Positions 49,508 through 63,924 of a DNA stretch of 64,000 nt are shown in pieces; the stretch's first letter is position 1; every line of letters starts with the position of its first letter. Made by a program: the position numbers and the translations under genes. This stretch comes from Sympetrum striolatum. Taxonomy: Eukaryota > Arthropoda > Insecta > Odonata > Libellulidae. The DNA is taken from NCBI GenBank assembly GCA_947579665.1, contig OX388348.1:6882001-6946000 (forward strand), given 5' to 3'. Under the pieces are notes generated by a model. That model made no database searches. It worked only from the letters and a program-made list of their open reading frames with translations, and was not told the origin of the DNA.

Positions 49508-52500
49508 ATGTGTGAAATTACATAAGCCGTCGAAGCACCTTAAATAGTTCTACTAATACCCAATATCAAACGATTATACAATCTACGATGAACAAGTAGT
49601 TGAGCTTTGAACAGAGCCTAATCAGTGGGGCAATCCCATCGAGTAATTCATAACTATTCAATTTTTGTTGTGGGTTGGTTCAATTTATATTGTGGGTTTA
49701 ATGTTTCCATGGTGATTTACGATTAACTCTGCAGTTATTCGTTGAATTTAGTCCATTTATGGATATTGCAACTTTTAAATTAAGAGCGACAAATATTTCG
49801 CGGAAACACGAACTAAACTTCAGGGATGACGAAAAATCGAAGAAAAGCAAGAGATTGTTATCACATTTCTGAGTATTTTCCCTCCTATTAAGAAAGGGCT
49901 TTTCCGGTTTTGTGTATCACAGGCAAATTTGCCAAACATGTCTAATTTGCTATCTTAAGAATCTCGGTGTTTTAAACTTATGTCTGTTCCATTTTCCCAT
50001 CTTTCTGCGTTTCTACAAACCCTCGCCCCTGTGAAGTCTTAGTGTGTTGTGGTACATCCAAGAATCACAGGAGCATTACGATCTTTTGATGCAAAAGAAA
50101 ACATTTTGTTATTCACTCGGGACGCGATCTTCGCTTGTTTATTATCTCGAAAAGTGTATTAATTGTTAAAAGTTAAAATTTAAGAAGAAAATTAAAAAGT
50201 AAAATTTTAAAATCAGATGTTTTTTTTTCATTCGATCATTTAACCTAATTCCTATTTTGTGTAGTACAAAGACCTTTCCTTCATCGTGTTTTTCTATGGA
50301 AGTGTATTTACCGCTGATTTAGTTTAGCATCTGAAGTCTCTTAAGATTTCAGTATCGTAAATAACATCTTTTTGAATTCATCTCACAAGTAACTTAAAGT
50401 GTACAAATTTAAATCCGTTTCTTCGTTCCATTTATAATTTTAAATTCAATTTTGCTGCTAATTGACGAATTAATTTAGTCAAATTCTTCAATTCTAGGAA
50501 GTGCCTTCAGATATGCAGTCGACGTTTCCCGTGCAAAAAATTATGCATTTTATTGTGTCGACGTCGTCATTAAATTTATTCAGCAAATGCTTTTCCCACA
50601 CCCAAAACGTCTCAATCTACGAGTGAATTTAGAGTCCTTTGGCACGCTTTCCCTGCAAACTGTGAACTTGGACGTGCTCAACGCACGACCCAATTCAACC
50701 CGTGCGGATTCTCAAAATGGTCACGTGCGTGCATTCCTAATTAAAAAGCGCCGCTTTTTGGATCGGCAGTCACGGGTCTCACAAACACTTTGATGCGATG
50801 CGTCTTTAAAATCCCTGCGGTTGCCTCCCGCGCTGTTCCTTTTAACGATGCTGTAAATGATTCACATGCGAGAGGGTGAATATTGCCGGGTAATCATCCA
50901 TCCCCGCCACAGCGGATCCTCCGTTTAATTATTCATAGGTGCGTTCCCTCGCCTCCCTTTATCCTTTGGGTTGTCATAAGGGACGGCCGTCCCCCGCGGA
51001 GTCCCGAAGGCGGTAATTTGGTCCATCCTTTTTTCTGGCTTTGAATGTTTTCGGTGCCCGAAGCATTTTAAAAGGGACCGCGAAGTTACGCCTCGATAGA
51101 GTCTGCTGTATTCGGAGTTGATTCGTTAGTTGTGATCTGACTCGATGTGCTTCGGACGTGGATGATGGTTTTCTTGAAGTCCTTCGATATTCTGGTTACA
51201 GAAGAGGAAATGTTTAGCTTGTAACTTGGGAATAACTCTTCTAAACACAAGAAAAGACATCTGTTGGAGATGAAAAATTATTTTACGTAAATACTCCAGG
51301 CAAATAAATGAAGGAGTAATGAGGTTCTATTCTGGTTGATGAAAATGAACTTAAAGAGAAATGAACATGCAATGGCGAGCGATATATAGAAAAACCACGA
51401 GTTAAAGAAAACTAGTTTGCAGACTGTTTAATGTAATTAATCATTAATTTCCGTATTCGCCCTATCTTTGTTTAAAAAGCACCTTTCCCAGCGATGGCTG
51501 TTGGTGTTAAAATTCGCAATGATATATGGAAAGGTCTCACAGTTATACTACTGATTTGCTAACGTGAAAGTTAAGAGAAAATATGGAAAATAAACTGTTA
51601 AGAAAATGCATCCAAGAGGAATTTAGATGGGATGGAAAAAGGGGATATTAATGGTGGCGAATCCCAATGTTTGGCATTTATATCCACAATCACGACTACC
51701 CAGTTCCATTTTAACCAGCATTTATTTGATGCTTTTCTGATAGTAATCCCGCTACCAAAACTTTTCAATTGGACTTTCTAAAGGACTGGGTTTTGATTTT
51801 TTAGTGTGATAATACCATGTAAACTAATCATCTCTCCTTTTCAGTTGAGATAAAACATCTGGTCTTTGACTTAGTTGCACTTCTGTTGAGATAATTTACG
51901 AGCTGTAGCACGGATAAACATAGGACTCGTACTTTGTTCTCTGGCACCTCAATCAAAGATTTTGATTTTCGCTTTCCTTGGGTTTTGGTGTTCGTACATC
52001 TTAGTTTAAAAAACGTGATACTTAAATTGATATTCTTATAAAAACTGCTCTGAAAATAGAAAGAAAATATGCGCAGACAGAATAAGGGGTGCGGTAGGGA
52101 TATTTGACTCTGCTGTTATACCTTATGTTGTGGAATGCAAGACTCGAAAGTGATTTTATTCAAACATATGTCTGTTATTAAAATATGATAGATTTCGCGT
52201 TACTAAAAGGAAAGAATTTGGGTCAATGAATTAGAGACATAATTAGACTCTACAGCTGCCTTTTTGCCGTACCTGAATTTCCCCCGTTTAGAAAGACCCT
52301 GGATAATGATTGATCACCTAGGTCGGAGGACATCCTATTTCCAGAACTGGAGGCAACGCAAGTACGCGTACAGCCTTTTTTTAACTGCTGGACTAATCGA
52401 GTATCTGTGATATCAGCTTGAACTATTTTGTGTTACTTTTTATTTAATCATCTACTACAATTTAAGTCTCCACCAAAGTATTATCTTTCTCTATTTTGGC

Positions 52501-54000
52501 AATCCATTTCAACAAGAAATAATCATGATTGCTCTCTTTAGTGAGTAATTAACGGATGGTATAGAGCTCAGATCAATCATTCTATCAAACAAGATAGACT
52601 GAGGTCACATCATGGTGGTTTTTATCAATAAATAGATTCATAGTAAAAACTTTTAATATACCTCAAGATGAATTTTCTTGTGGTGTAGTAAAAGTTTGTA
52701 TTATGAATCGGTTAATTATTCTGTCATTAAAAAGTAATGAATATTGAAAAATAAAGAATTTTTCAATGCTCAGAATGAATCTTTCATATTTAAATAACAT
52801 AAACGTTCATTGCCATAATGTGAACATTTCTTAATATTTTATATAATTTAATGTCAGACATCTGTAAGGATTTTATTTTTAAACACTTTCATTTTGACAA
52901 TCGCTTGTTTTATTGCAAGATCGACGACCTTAGTTGTAAACCGGCGTGTGATTTCTCCTGCGTTGGGCAAATACTAGGCAGTTGATGTCCTTATCTCAGA
53001 AATGCACGATATTGTGACTCAATATACGCTTTGTACGTGTATTCATAATTTCTTCTTTTCACTCTTAATTTCATCTTCTACATTCTATCTTGTTGAATTC
53101 AGAAATAACAAATAATTTGTCAGGGGTGATTTCGATTGTCAAATCACCAAACGCCAACAAAAATAAAAAATTCTCCACCAACACAAATGAAAGTAAAAAA
53201 TATAAGTCTTTGTCCGCTGTCACATTTATATATTTCAAAAAAATGACATTTCTGTATGAAAATGATAATTTTCTGTATGACAATGGTAATTTTTGGTCGC
53301 ATTTTAAGAATTGATATTTTCAACTGAAAGATTTGAAGCAAAATTTTCGGATGCTCATTTTCTCTCCTCAAAGTTTATTCCAATTCCAAATCTTATGATT
53401 TTTACGGATTTAGAGTACTTCTGATCATTTTTGCAGTCTTTAATTTGGTTTCGTCTCATTCTCTCTCCGACTTCTGTTCCGCACGATTTAGTTCCGCTTC
53501 ACGTTTCCTATCGCCTCCCACATTTCACTCCGAAAATTGCGTTTCCTCTGCCAAATCGAATTCCCGCCAATTCCTCATGCCGTCCGACGCACTTTGCGAT
53601 AAACGTCTTAAAATCGAGTTCCGCAGGCGACTTAGAATTTACGCTAAACTTTGAATTTTGCGACTGTTCGGAGTGGAACGCAAGAAAAGAATTGAAATCA
53701 AATATATTTACCCTTGCATTCAGTTTCGTCAGCGAATATAAATCTTGATGATTTGTTTTCTATTTCAGACTTCAATCACTTACAAATAATGTACAAAGAA
53801 CATACTTCTGAAAAGTGACCCACCTTGATTGGAGTCGAAGAACTTTGTCATCACTAAAAGCATTGTATTGGTCACTTACATTTCGAAAGAACATTTTTCT
53901 AGAGCACATTGCAGTAGTATAAGTAAAACATTAAATAATCAAAACATGATGTTTGAAATCATATCTATATGCTGATTAAGGTAATTTAAAATCAATTCTG
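49508..54000. other. Non-coding DNA
   Basis: A CpG-rich block lies at about 50620-51130, with ORFs no longer than 68 codons. The frames at 53071-53371 are AT-rich and overlap on both strands, and are not called. No DIP exon motifs were found. Confidence 0.5.
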
Positions 54001-54169
54001 ACTTAGCTAACTCACAGCAGTGTTTTCTTATATTTCATATATGTACTGCATATTTATATTTTTGTATTAATTTTTTTATTACTTTTTATTTACACAATTT
54101 ATTTGTATTTGGTTTGGTTTAATGTATGGATGCATACTATATTTTAAATTTGTTTAATTAATTGTAATG

Positions 54170-54240
54170 TAAATCAACGTCGCCACCGGTCCTTGCGACT
54201 TACTGCGACGGTTTTGTACAATAAATAAATATATTAGTGA
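54170..54240 (+). repeat. Possible retroelement or transcript 3' end with AATAAATAAATA
   Basis: A CGTCGC...GCGACG stem (54178-54183 and 54205-54210) is followed by GTTTTGTACAATAAATAAAT, with AATAAA at 54220-54225. LINE and gene 3' ends can look like this. No coding sequence is attached upstream. Confidence 0.35.
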
Positions 54241-57200
54241 AGTTCAACTTCTCACAATTTCCATTGCAACAGTGCCATAACTGTCGTAAACTACGGCATT
54301 GATATATGGGTATTTTCTATTCAGGAAGAAGAATCGACCCGCAAACATATATTTGGAGGATGAATTAGAAACGTTATTGAAAACATTGTTATGTTAGGAG
54401 AAAAATCTACCAATGATAATACGGATTGGATACTATTTTTCCATAAAAATGTTTGCATTCGACACAATAGTGAGCGGCTTAAGGCTGTTCTGAAAACGAG
54501 TATGGAAGATTTCTCTGAAAATATTATCAGAGTAAATTGAAAACTTCCTCATTGGATCAAATAGAATTAACTTATTTACAACCGAAAATCACATTTTGTA
54601 CTGTGTAAAAATAAATACCACTATACCATAAAATATATCATCGCAAACCATTACAGAAAGGAAAAGATAATAAATCAACTTATAAAATTTGGAAAATTAT
54701 TGCTTATTTCGTTGAAACATCATGAAATCGGAAAATATTGGATATTTAGTTTTATAGGAGTATAATGCCTGCGAATATTTACTATATATGTTATAAATGG
54801 AAATACGAAGGAATAAAACAGTTGCCGAGGATTGATAGTTATTTGGAATCCTCATTTAAGTAAACACGCGCAAACTGAGGGATAGAATGCACAGGAACTG
54901 GAATCATTAGCCAACCCATAATCGAAAAATCAATATAAAGTCGACTCTTTGGAAAAGATAAAGGAAATATTTCAGTAGACAAGTCGTTTTAAGACAATTT
55001 AACAAGTTAGCATAAATCAAGGGGGAAACAGCGTTCGCGTAGCCAAAGGATTAATTTGAAAAACGTTATTCCTTCGGAGTAAATTTGCAACGCAAATGCC
55101 ACGACCCCATTCGACGCTCATTCCCGTCACATTTGACTCAAAATCTGGGTCTTCTCACTCTTCGGAAAAGCAATTTGCTCCCCCTTAATCACTCCCTTAA
55201 TTTAGATGGATCGGCTCCATATTCTCCCTTTTAAGACTCCCTATTAAGAAGGAGTCGAAATTTCGCCGCCAATATTTCGTGCTTATCGTGTTGTCAGTGA
55301 GCCGCGTTGAAAATGCCACTTTATCCAATTCCTCCGTCTTCCTTTCCTCTCTCTTTGTGGGGACCCCCACTGTTTGGAGCACGAATGCGCTTTATTAATG
55401 AATAGCGGGTCTTTTTCTTAAAGGCTGAACCGTTCTCCCACAAGATTTATGATGTTTAAAGTGAAAGGACGTTCACGACACCCGCATGTGAAAGAAATGT
55501 TTTGTGTTCATCGCGTACTCTGTCACGAGGACGACAGATGTTTATCATTGGAATAATTTGGTGGTTAAACGAAAGATTTCGTATCTGAATTCGTATCTCC
55601 AATTCTTTCGCTTTGGTTTGTTTTCAATAATATGAAAATATTAGTGAACTATGATAGTATTTCCTCATCATCCCAATTCCAAATCTCACAATCAATTTGT
55701 GTGTAAAAATCCTTAGATGTAAAGTTTTTTAAGGTATCAACAGTTTTAAGTTGCTAAATATTTTTTTTAGAATTACTCCTGCGAGATGCATAGGATATAA
55801 AATGAATATTCGATATTAAAATATAATATAAGTACATATATATAGCATAAGAAGTGCTTAAAAAACTCAATGGGCTTATTAAACAGCGCTATACTGTCAT
55901 TTATATATTGTTAAATTCAATTGTAGTCAACGCTAGATAGAACTTTACGCACTCTGGTTAGAATGGCCCTTTCTATGAAACCGTGTTCCAAATCAGAGAA
56001 TATCAAAAGTCTTTGTCTAAGAACATTTATATACTCAATTTTCCGAAAAAAAATGCCCTCCCAAAAAGATAATTTTCCTCCTTAAGTATTTTGCGTAGAT
56101 ACATGAAGAGTCTGAATGCTGACATATTTTCTGTTGCGCCACACTGTTTAATGTAAACATTAAACATTTATGAAAACTTCAATGGGTATAGAATGGAACA
56201 TTTTTTATGCTTTCTTCAGTTTGAATGAATCAGCATTAAAATCAGGCACCCATCGCTAAAAATGAAGCATTTAGCAGAAAGAAAGCGGTAAATTAGTATG
56301 TCTAATAGATATAATAAATGTCAGTTAAACATAATTTTACTAAGAAACGTTTTATATTCAGACAGCATCAGGTGACGGATGTTCTACAGGGGAACCCAGG
56401 GCAGAACGGGGTACCAACTTAAAATTACTAAAGGAAATATTGAGAGAGCTGAAATTTGTCTATTAACACATTACACTTAAATAATCACAAAAATAAAATC
56501 ATATTGTAGGAAATTATAGGGCTGATATTTTTATTTTCAAAGACAAAATATTATGTCGTTTGCCCCGTTCTATCCCGGGTATGGGGCAGTAATGATAAGT
56601 AACTATAAAAAAATACTATTAAAACTAGTGAAATTGCAAATTTTAAAGTGGTAGCTTACTTTATATTTATCTAGTTTTAAATTACTAGGGAGGTTTAACT
56701 TGAGCTTCAAATGAATATGTCCTTTTCTTAAGGCTATTTAATAAATTCACACTCTATAACAGCCTCATCATTTTGGTCGTGTAATATCGTTTGCAATTCG
56801 GAATTGCGAACATTTTGATAATGTGCATGCATTAGATATCGAAATGTTCACAGTTTTAACTACCCATTCCCTTGAAGATCAAGAACTATTGAATCGGAGC
56901 TCGTGTTTAGCCGTAAGAACTCGTGTCATCTCCAGCCTTCGTGTAGCGGACTTCGATTCGGCAACTTGAGCTATGACGACTAGTTTAGGTAAATATAAAC
57001 AAGTAATCTTGTAGAGAAATTCTTACGAAAGAGAAGCAATTACATTCGAGACAGTGAATAACATTCCGCTCCAAAGATGGTATGCGATAAATATTTAATA
57101 CTAGCAAAATTTCATAAATAGAGAGGAAAAAACTATTTCCGTTGATTTCCGCAAGCCAAGAAGAGTGCGATTGCCTCGTCAGACTTATAGAAGTTCCTGC

Positions 57201-59760
57201 TAAACAAAGCGCTAGGATAAGCTCTTATCGGAGAAAAGGCGTGCTTGCAATGCGGAAAATTCAAATATGGTGTAATTTTTAAAAAGTCGTGTCTCCAAAA
57301 ATGAGCGGAGAGAAACCACTATAAAAATACGGTATCTCTTTGTGTTTCATTATACTAGTCTTGTTCCAAAGTCGGGCAGCACTTTAAGTACCATTCCTTG
57401 TGAGAGAAAAAGTAAAAAGCGTAGCTTGCCATTGCTGCATCAATCACAAATGCATGTACTCGTCGGAATTCCGTTTTTGGAACGGTTCCTCAATCGTCAC
57501 ACAAAATATCTTCTTGCATCAACGTCATTAAATCAGTAAATATGAAAGACTTCTGCAGCGATTAATATTAATATGAGTTTGAAAGTCGATCACTTAAAAG
57601 ATGCTACTATCTTAAGTATGCATCAAAATACTTTTGACTCGTCAAGGGATGAGTCTTGTATAGATTGAGGAACCTGACCACCGCTGAAACATTTCCTTTG
57701 CGCGATTAGACTTTCTCAACCTTAATTCTTCCAGGACATTATATTCTACGGTAAACAGATAAGAGGGAACGTGAAAGGAGTATTTCCCAAACAAGAAATA
57801 TAGAAATGCTTTGTCATTTAGTCGTGTTTTTGGCTCCCATTTTTAGTTTCTCTGGTGTAACCGAGTTGTTCACATCGAAAACGGATATTAATTTTTCAGC
57901 AGACTTATCGACATAGTGAGAATTCGTGTTTCGTGCTCTAACACTAGGGAATTTTACATCCAGTTTTCCTTGCAAGACATACGAGGATTCTAGTCGGTTA
58001 AGGAAGTGCTGCGGAAAATATTTCGAGTGTCGTGCTAAAGAAAGAGGAGCTTTACGAAGGATTTGTGATTTGGAATCAAATCACTGGCCCAACATGAATA
58101 AGGCGCTAATTTTAGCAGAACTTCTGATATCTTTATTCCAAGTACTTCAAGTTATACATATATAGACAAAGGACCCACTCTAGTTACTGCAGAATCTCAG
58201 AAAAAGTTATAAAGAATCGGATATGTAAGTTATTGAACCGTTGGAAGTCGTTGAGATAAATCAGTTTTATCGATTGCAAATATTGCTAGGAGGTCCCAGT
58301 TCGAGCCCATTTATGTGACCGAAGTACTAAAAGACTACGAATGACTATATTGGGTAACATCGTTTGCACTGCAGTCATTGATTGAGAGTCACTTGTTTCT
58401 CGGGGCGAAAGAGATGGCGTTACGCGTGCCTTGTTTACAACCCACTCACGCGCGCGTTTCTGCATCTTGACCCAACAGAGGAGTTTTCCCGGAGGGACGC
58501 GAATGGGAGGAAAACTGTTATGGAAGCCGCTAAAATACGCCGTGGAGCGGAATATCCCACGCTCTCCTAAGTAATCATCTTTTTATCAATCCTCGTCTGA
58601 ACGGGGTAATTAATTAGATATTACTGGAAATAATTTATTTTATTCTTCTATTTTCTGCGCTCTTTAACAGTAAAATATCGTTATGGCAACGGAAATACTT
58701 TTAAGCTATGACAACACTTGTGCAACTTTGTATTCAACAAAGGCATACGTCATAGCGCACGGTATGATGAGGGAGAGGCATAAAATAGCGCATGCCTCTC
58801 ATAAGTTAACTGGACCTCTTTTTCATGACGCATGTCTCAGCGCACGCAAATCCAACCAGTTGGATTTTCGTTGAGCATTCTGTGCGTCATTCCAGTGATT
58901 TAGTTATCTCATTTAGTTTATCTTTATTTAGTTTTTAAATAAAATCGACTGAGGCCGTGTTGATATTGAGGAAATTCATTACGAATGAAAATAAAATGGT
59001 ATTCACTTCTCCACAAGTTTCATTAGAATAGTACAATGATCATTTTCAGGGCCACAAAAACAAACACATATGGTATAAAATAAATAAAACAAATACATAA
59101 TTGTGTTTATAAATACATAATATTAAATATCAATAAATGACATTTCCGCCATTAAGTGTGACCCCGCCAAAGCAGATCATTGCTGTGTTAAATTAATTTT
59201 AAATCGAATACCTTAAGAGCGATAAACTTACATCGCGCAAAAGCGTACTTAGTACCCTATACATGTAGATAAATTTAACAGTGGATACAATTATATACTC
59301 ATGCAAAAGCCGAATTTTTCAGCACACTTTTTATGCTAAGTACAAGGCTCTTCTTGAGGGCTCCCCTTATCAGTTCTCCCGTGGCAAAGAAGCGCCATTG
59401 TCGTAAATCGGCTGGGAAATTCTTCACTTGCTCATTCAACAATTCCTTGTCAATTCTCTCTTACTAAACTACCGATGCCTCAATAACTGTAATTTCATAG
59501 CTACTTCTTTTCATCGTGTACAAGTACCTGCTGCATTTCCCACCCTAGGCTTATATTCGACTCGGTTACTTTTCCCAGTTTTTGTAATAAAATTTGGTAC
59601 CTCGGCTTATAATGAGTTCGGCTTTTATTCGAGAATAAAAAGTATACTCTTTCACAAATACTGCTAGTAATACTATTGAAATATCGGCTATTCTGTTCCC
59701 CATTTAAGAGGAAATATTAAATCTAAGGGAAAACTCTTAATATCGATTTCTGTTTCCGTT
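54241..59760. other. Non-coding DNA with one GC palindromic patch
   Basis: CCCAGGGCAGAACGGGGTACC (56395-56415) is partly repeated in inverted form at 56562-56587. The second site is itself a TGCCCC...GGGGCA hairpin. A weak B-box-like word (AGTTCGAGCCC, 58298-58308) may mark an old SINE. No gene is supported. Confidence 0.45.
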
Positions 59761-59820
59761 GCCTCAGTGAGGATCGAACCCCAGCCAAGACACTATTTTT
59801 CACTTCTTGTACACCTTTAA
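59761..59820 (-). mobile_element. tRNA-related SINE fragment, partner of 22.7 kb
   Basis: On the minus strand, TACAAGAAGTGAAAAATAGT, then CTTGGCTGGGGTTCGATCCT, where GGTTCGATCCT is a near-consensus B box. The two copies share word order with substitutions, which supports a SINE family. Confidence 0.65.
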
Positions 59821-61212
59821 TATTATATCTCCATTTTCATCACTAGGTAGAATTGATTGAAAGAATGCTATTTTCACTTGAACAGTTTTATTGCAAAAGA
59901 AAGCATTAATCTTAATTTTGAATATTTTTAAGTGAGAGTGTATGTCCGTTTTTCTTCTCCCAGAAAATAAACATTTTGGTTATGATCTTTCTAAACTCAT
60001 AGAGCAAAAGCATAATTCAATTTTCGTGCAACTGAACTCCAGTGCAACTCCTGTGGCTCAAATATTATATTTATTCCATCATAACTCACGATAATCCACT
60101 CTCTACTGAGACAGAAAATTAAATGCGTAACTTCCCATTGCTACATAAATCGCAAAGGCATAATTTCACTCTAAAGACGGTGTAAACCGCATCACGCATC
60201 AGTGTAATTTAATTAGTGAAACCGAAAGACTTCTGCAACGATTAATATCTCTAAGAATTCGGTAAACTAAATTGATATATACGCTAGTAAATCTGTGTTG
60301 TTTGCTAAGGTATAGATAAGATAAGTGAATTGCGAAATCCGTTGAAATTATTATTTCCTAGGAGAAATAAAGAAAAGAGATGAAGACAGCGATAAGAAAA
60401 TAAACTATCTGATACACTCCGAGGATGGAGAATTTTGAATGCCAGAGAAAGAAGTCATGAGCGGGACTTTGCTGCCATCTGTCGTCTCTCCTCTCAAACT
60501 CTTTGGCTGGCATTATTCTCTGAAATTAGACGATGGAGTTTCAACATTCATTTTTATTTACACATTAGATTTTGAGGAAATTTTCCGTCGGAAATATACT
60601 TCGTAGGTCTTAGAATCTTATGGATTGCTCCCGGCAGAATCATGCTTTGTCCAATTCATTCCAAATTTCTTTTGACTCGAATTCGTCGTTAATTGTATCA
60701 TCTGAAAAATAAATATTGCAAGGAATTCGATAAATAACCTCGTTTTAACTGCATGCATTCCAATGAATTTGTAATACGATACTAATTTTAATACTCGCAA
60801 TATCAGTAAGCATATGAAGTGGTTTCTACGTTGATAGTTACTGTGATCATAATTACAGTGATTATATACCACATAAAATGCTGCAACTCTTGACAGAAAA
60901 ACGTGATAAAACAAGAATATTAGTGCAAAACATATTTATTTTAGTGCAAATAAACTGATTAAATATTGAAGAAGAAGTTTTTCAAAACTAGAATAAATAC
61001 TTTTCAAAAATATTCAACTAACATGTAGCCAGTTTCATAATCCAACATTCTTTAAATTTTTGCAATCTTGATTATTTCTGATGACGGAGTTTCTATTATT
61101 ATATCTAGTATTATAATACTCTGTAGAAATAATCTTTCATGTATGTATATTTTCATTAACTAATATTGCAAAACAATACAATACGTGTACATAGCATTTA
61201 AGTACAACTTTA
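59821..61212. other. AT-rich non-coding DNA
   Basis: No gene or repeat is recognised. The 98-codon minus-strand frame at 60618-60914 has no known features. Confidence 0.5.
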
Positions 61213-62450
61213 TGAGATGCATTCAAGTTATTACACCTCCGATTTTTTTCTCACAAACTAACCACGCAAACTGTGAAACTTCTGTCACTTCTCTATATAA
61301 TCTCCCTGCAGCGGTAAACATTTTCACAACAACGATGCCACGATTCCATGGCCTCTGGAAACGCTTCATTTGGGGTATGATTGGACTACTGGAAAACCAC
61401 TGATTCAATTGCAGCACGACTAGTGAATGTGCGCCCACGAAGAGTGTCTTTCATCTTTGGGAAAAGCCAAAAGTCGCTAGGAGTCAGGTCAGTGGAGTAG
61501 GGAGCATGAGAGGTCACTTCAAAGTTGCTGTCTCGAAAAAACTGCAGCGTAGCGTTCGGCTGATGTGCGTTTTCTCGATGAAAGAGCCCACCTGCAGCCT
61601 TTTCCAGCCGTTTTTTTACGCAATACTGGAAGGAAATTTTTCTGCAAAACATCTCGTTAGGATGCATCTGTCACCCTTCGGAACGCAATGAATGAGGATC
61701 GCTGTCCCAGAACATGGCCACCACTCAGCGCCTACTCGAATTGCTTTTGGTGGCGGTGTGCTTTGGCTGGCGCTTCGTTTCAGGATTGAGAAAAATCATC
61801 CATTGTCACAATCGATGAACAGAATGTCGCAATCATGCCGTCATCACATGTCAACATTGCCTGACGACATTCCTCGTGCGCAGCGCACCCAGGTCATCCG
61901 TCAGCATTCGCACCTGGAGGAGACTTTTTTTCATTTTCAGGTCCTCATGCAGGATTGTGTGCATTGACCCCACGGAAATGCCAATTTTGGGGGCGATGTC
62001 TTCCTCAGTCCTTCGGCGATCCTCCAAAACAATTTTCTCCACTCGCTCGATCATGTCGTCCGACTGGCTCGTGCGAGGCCGAGATTGTCTCGGTGTGTTG
62101 TCACAAGACCCTTCTTTGAACTTTCGCACCCTCCAACGCACATTGGAAACATCCATGACGCCTTCACGACGTGTCTCAGTCAACTGGCGATGAATTTCAA
62201 TCGATGGCACACCACGCAAATGGAGAAAGCGAATGATTACACGTTGTTCTTCTACTGATAACGTCGCCATTTTAAGTATCAACAACATCCCAGTCTCTGC
62301 TGCCGCTAGAATTCTATGTGCCTTACAGTGCTGAAATTTCTGTCACACATTTACCATGAGTCTGCGTATATTTTAATATAAACCACACGTTTCTATCAAT
62401 AGCCAGTCCTGAGAAAAAAATCGGAGGTTTTATAACTTCTATGCACCTCT
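61213..62450 (-). mobile_element. Mariner transposon, full length but inactivated
   Basis: The 1238-bp element has 41-bp terminal inverted repeats at 61213-61253 and 62410-62450 (6 mismatches, sharing CCTCCGATTTTTTTCTCA). It is flanked by the TA duplication (61211-61212, 62451-62452). The length and TA target are standard for mariner. The transposase is on the minus strand and broken. Confidence 0.93.
61223..62270 (-). pseudogene. Mariner transposase, frameshifted
   Basis: The start is taken at 62270 (MATLSVEEQRVIIRFLHLRG), because mariner proteins begin close to this motif and the TIR lies just upstream. Frame 1 (62270-61851) holds the DNA-binding half: an N-terminal helix-turn-helix, then a second one including VEKIVLEDRRRTEEDIAPKI. 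A stop follows, and 61668-61850 is frameshifted but spans the first catalytic aspartate region. From 61667 the C-terminal half reads AHQPNATLQFF, then PYSTDLTPSDFWLFPKMKD. A further frameshift near 61400 shifts to AAGRLYREVTEVSQFAWLV. The second catalytic aspartate, normally in 'HDNA', is glutamate here ('RENA'), and only 32 residues separate it from the final aspartate (34 in typical mariner). It cannot make an active enzyme. Confidence 0.9.
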
Positions 62451-62452
62451 TA

Positions 62453-63600
62453 CTTTTATCCTAAGGGTGGTTAACAAAGAAATGTATAATAAAAACGGTT
62501 TCGTTCAGAAGTATTCGTAAAATTCTAAACACTTCAGTGAAACTGCGGAAGACTTGAAAATGCAAGTAGAATATTTTTGTTCTGAAAGACTTTCTAACGT
62601 TGAAATTATCTTCAAATTTTCGTATAAATAAAAATGTCCGGATTCAATCTGCAAATCGATCCTCTTAAACATCCCTTTCTGTGATTTATGAGCCAATTAC
62701 CGACAACAATCCACGAGCGATAGATACTTAAGAACGAAGATTTCTATTTTAAATTCGCCGAAAAACACAATTTATCATAACGTAAATCGAGATTTCAACG
62801 GGATAATATTTCCTTATTATTCTTTTTGCGACAGTCGTATAAGGAATCATTAATAATCATTTAGGTGATAATTTAGTCATTCATTCTCACTTGGCCATGT
62901 TTATTCACTGACGCTATTGATAATTTTTCCGAAGAAGAATCGTACGCCTGTTTGGACGGAAATGAGGGCAATTTATTTACGTTCGTGTTTTCCGTGACCG
63001 AAATCGACATTTACATCTCTCCTTAACTCTGTTCTATAATTCCTAAGCGTTTTCTTGCTCTTTTCACTTTCCTCGTTTATTTCCCTTTATCGGAGGCACG
63101 TCTTTTCCTCCGCTGGTTTTCCTCAAATCCGGACGGATTTTCCTCGGAAGGGAACATTATTTATTTCACCGCCACGTTCCACATCTTACGGCCCAGCAAT
63201 CAATCACGATATCACGCGATTTCTTTTATTTATGGGATAAGGTTGCCGGTAATGAGGTTTCTTTTTTGGCCTCTTCGCTTGAAATTCTGGCGGAATAAAT
63301 ATGTGAAAGCCCCGTTTCGATTCGCCGAGTTAAAAGCCTTTCTAATCGTCCGTCAGGAAATACGACTTTCTTTGAATCGATCCAGGACAAATTGGTCGCC
63401 CCGAATAAAGTGCCTTTCCACTCGATTGCTGAGAAGTAGGGCGATTCTACAATATAATGTACATGGCATTGAGAATTTACAGCGGCAACGTAAGTAGATA
63501 ACCTTTGTCATTGAAGCCACGCGAGTTTCCACATTACTTTCCACGTGAGAAAAATGTATTATAAGAGTAAAATGTAGCTTGCATACTGCAAGCATATTGA
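62453..63600. other. Non-coding DNA
   Basis: A GC-richer segment at 62940-63520 holds overlapping frames of 61-84 codons on both strands with no family resemblance. The recurrent 18-base word at 63577-63594 marks the approach to the SINE at 63.6 kb. Confidence 0.45.
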
Positions 63601-63735
63601 TGACACCAATTTCAAGTCGACATCATATCGAGAGGGTCCTCAAAAGAAAAAAAAGGATTGAAAATATTCTTAAAATTCGCTACAATTTATCCGTCCGGCA
63701 TCGAACCCGGGTCTTCCTGTTAATACTTACTATGC
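63601..63735 (-). mobile_element. GATATC-box tRNA-related repeat, single copy
   Basis: TCAAGTCGACATCATATCGA (63612-63631), TTCTTAAAATTCGCTACAAT and the reverse B box CATCGAACCCGGG (63699-63711) follow the order of the units in the 33.9-34.5 kb array. Confidence 0.65.
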
Positions 63736-63924
63736 AGCGCAACAGAAGATCACATCTCTTCAAACGACATCCTACTTTTCACATATATTCCTTTTGTGAG
63801 AAATTTAAATGTGCTCAGCAATCAAACCCAGAAGCAGTACGGTATTATCTATTTTTTTCCTTAAACCGAGTCTTAATATACATCTTCTAGCAAAGCAAGA
63901 CCTTCCTATCATTTCGATAAGTGT

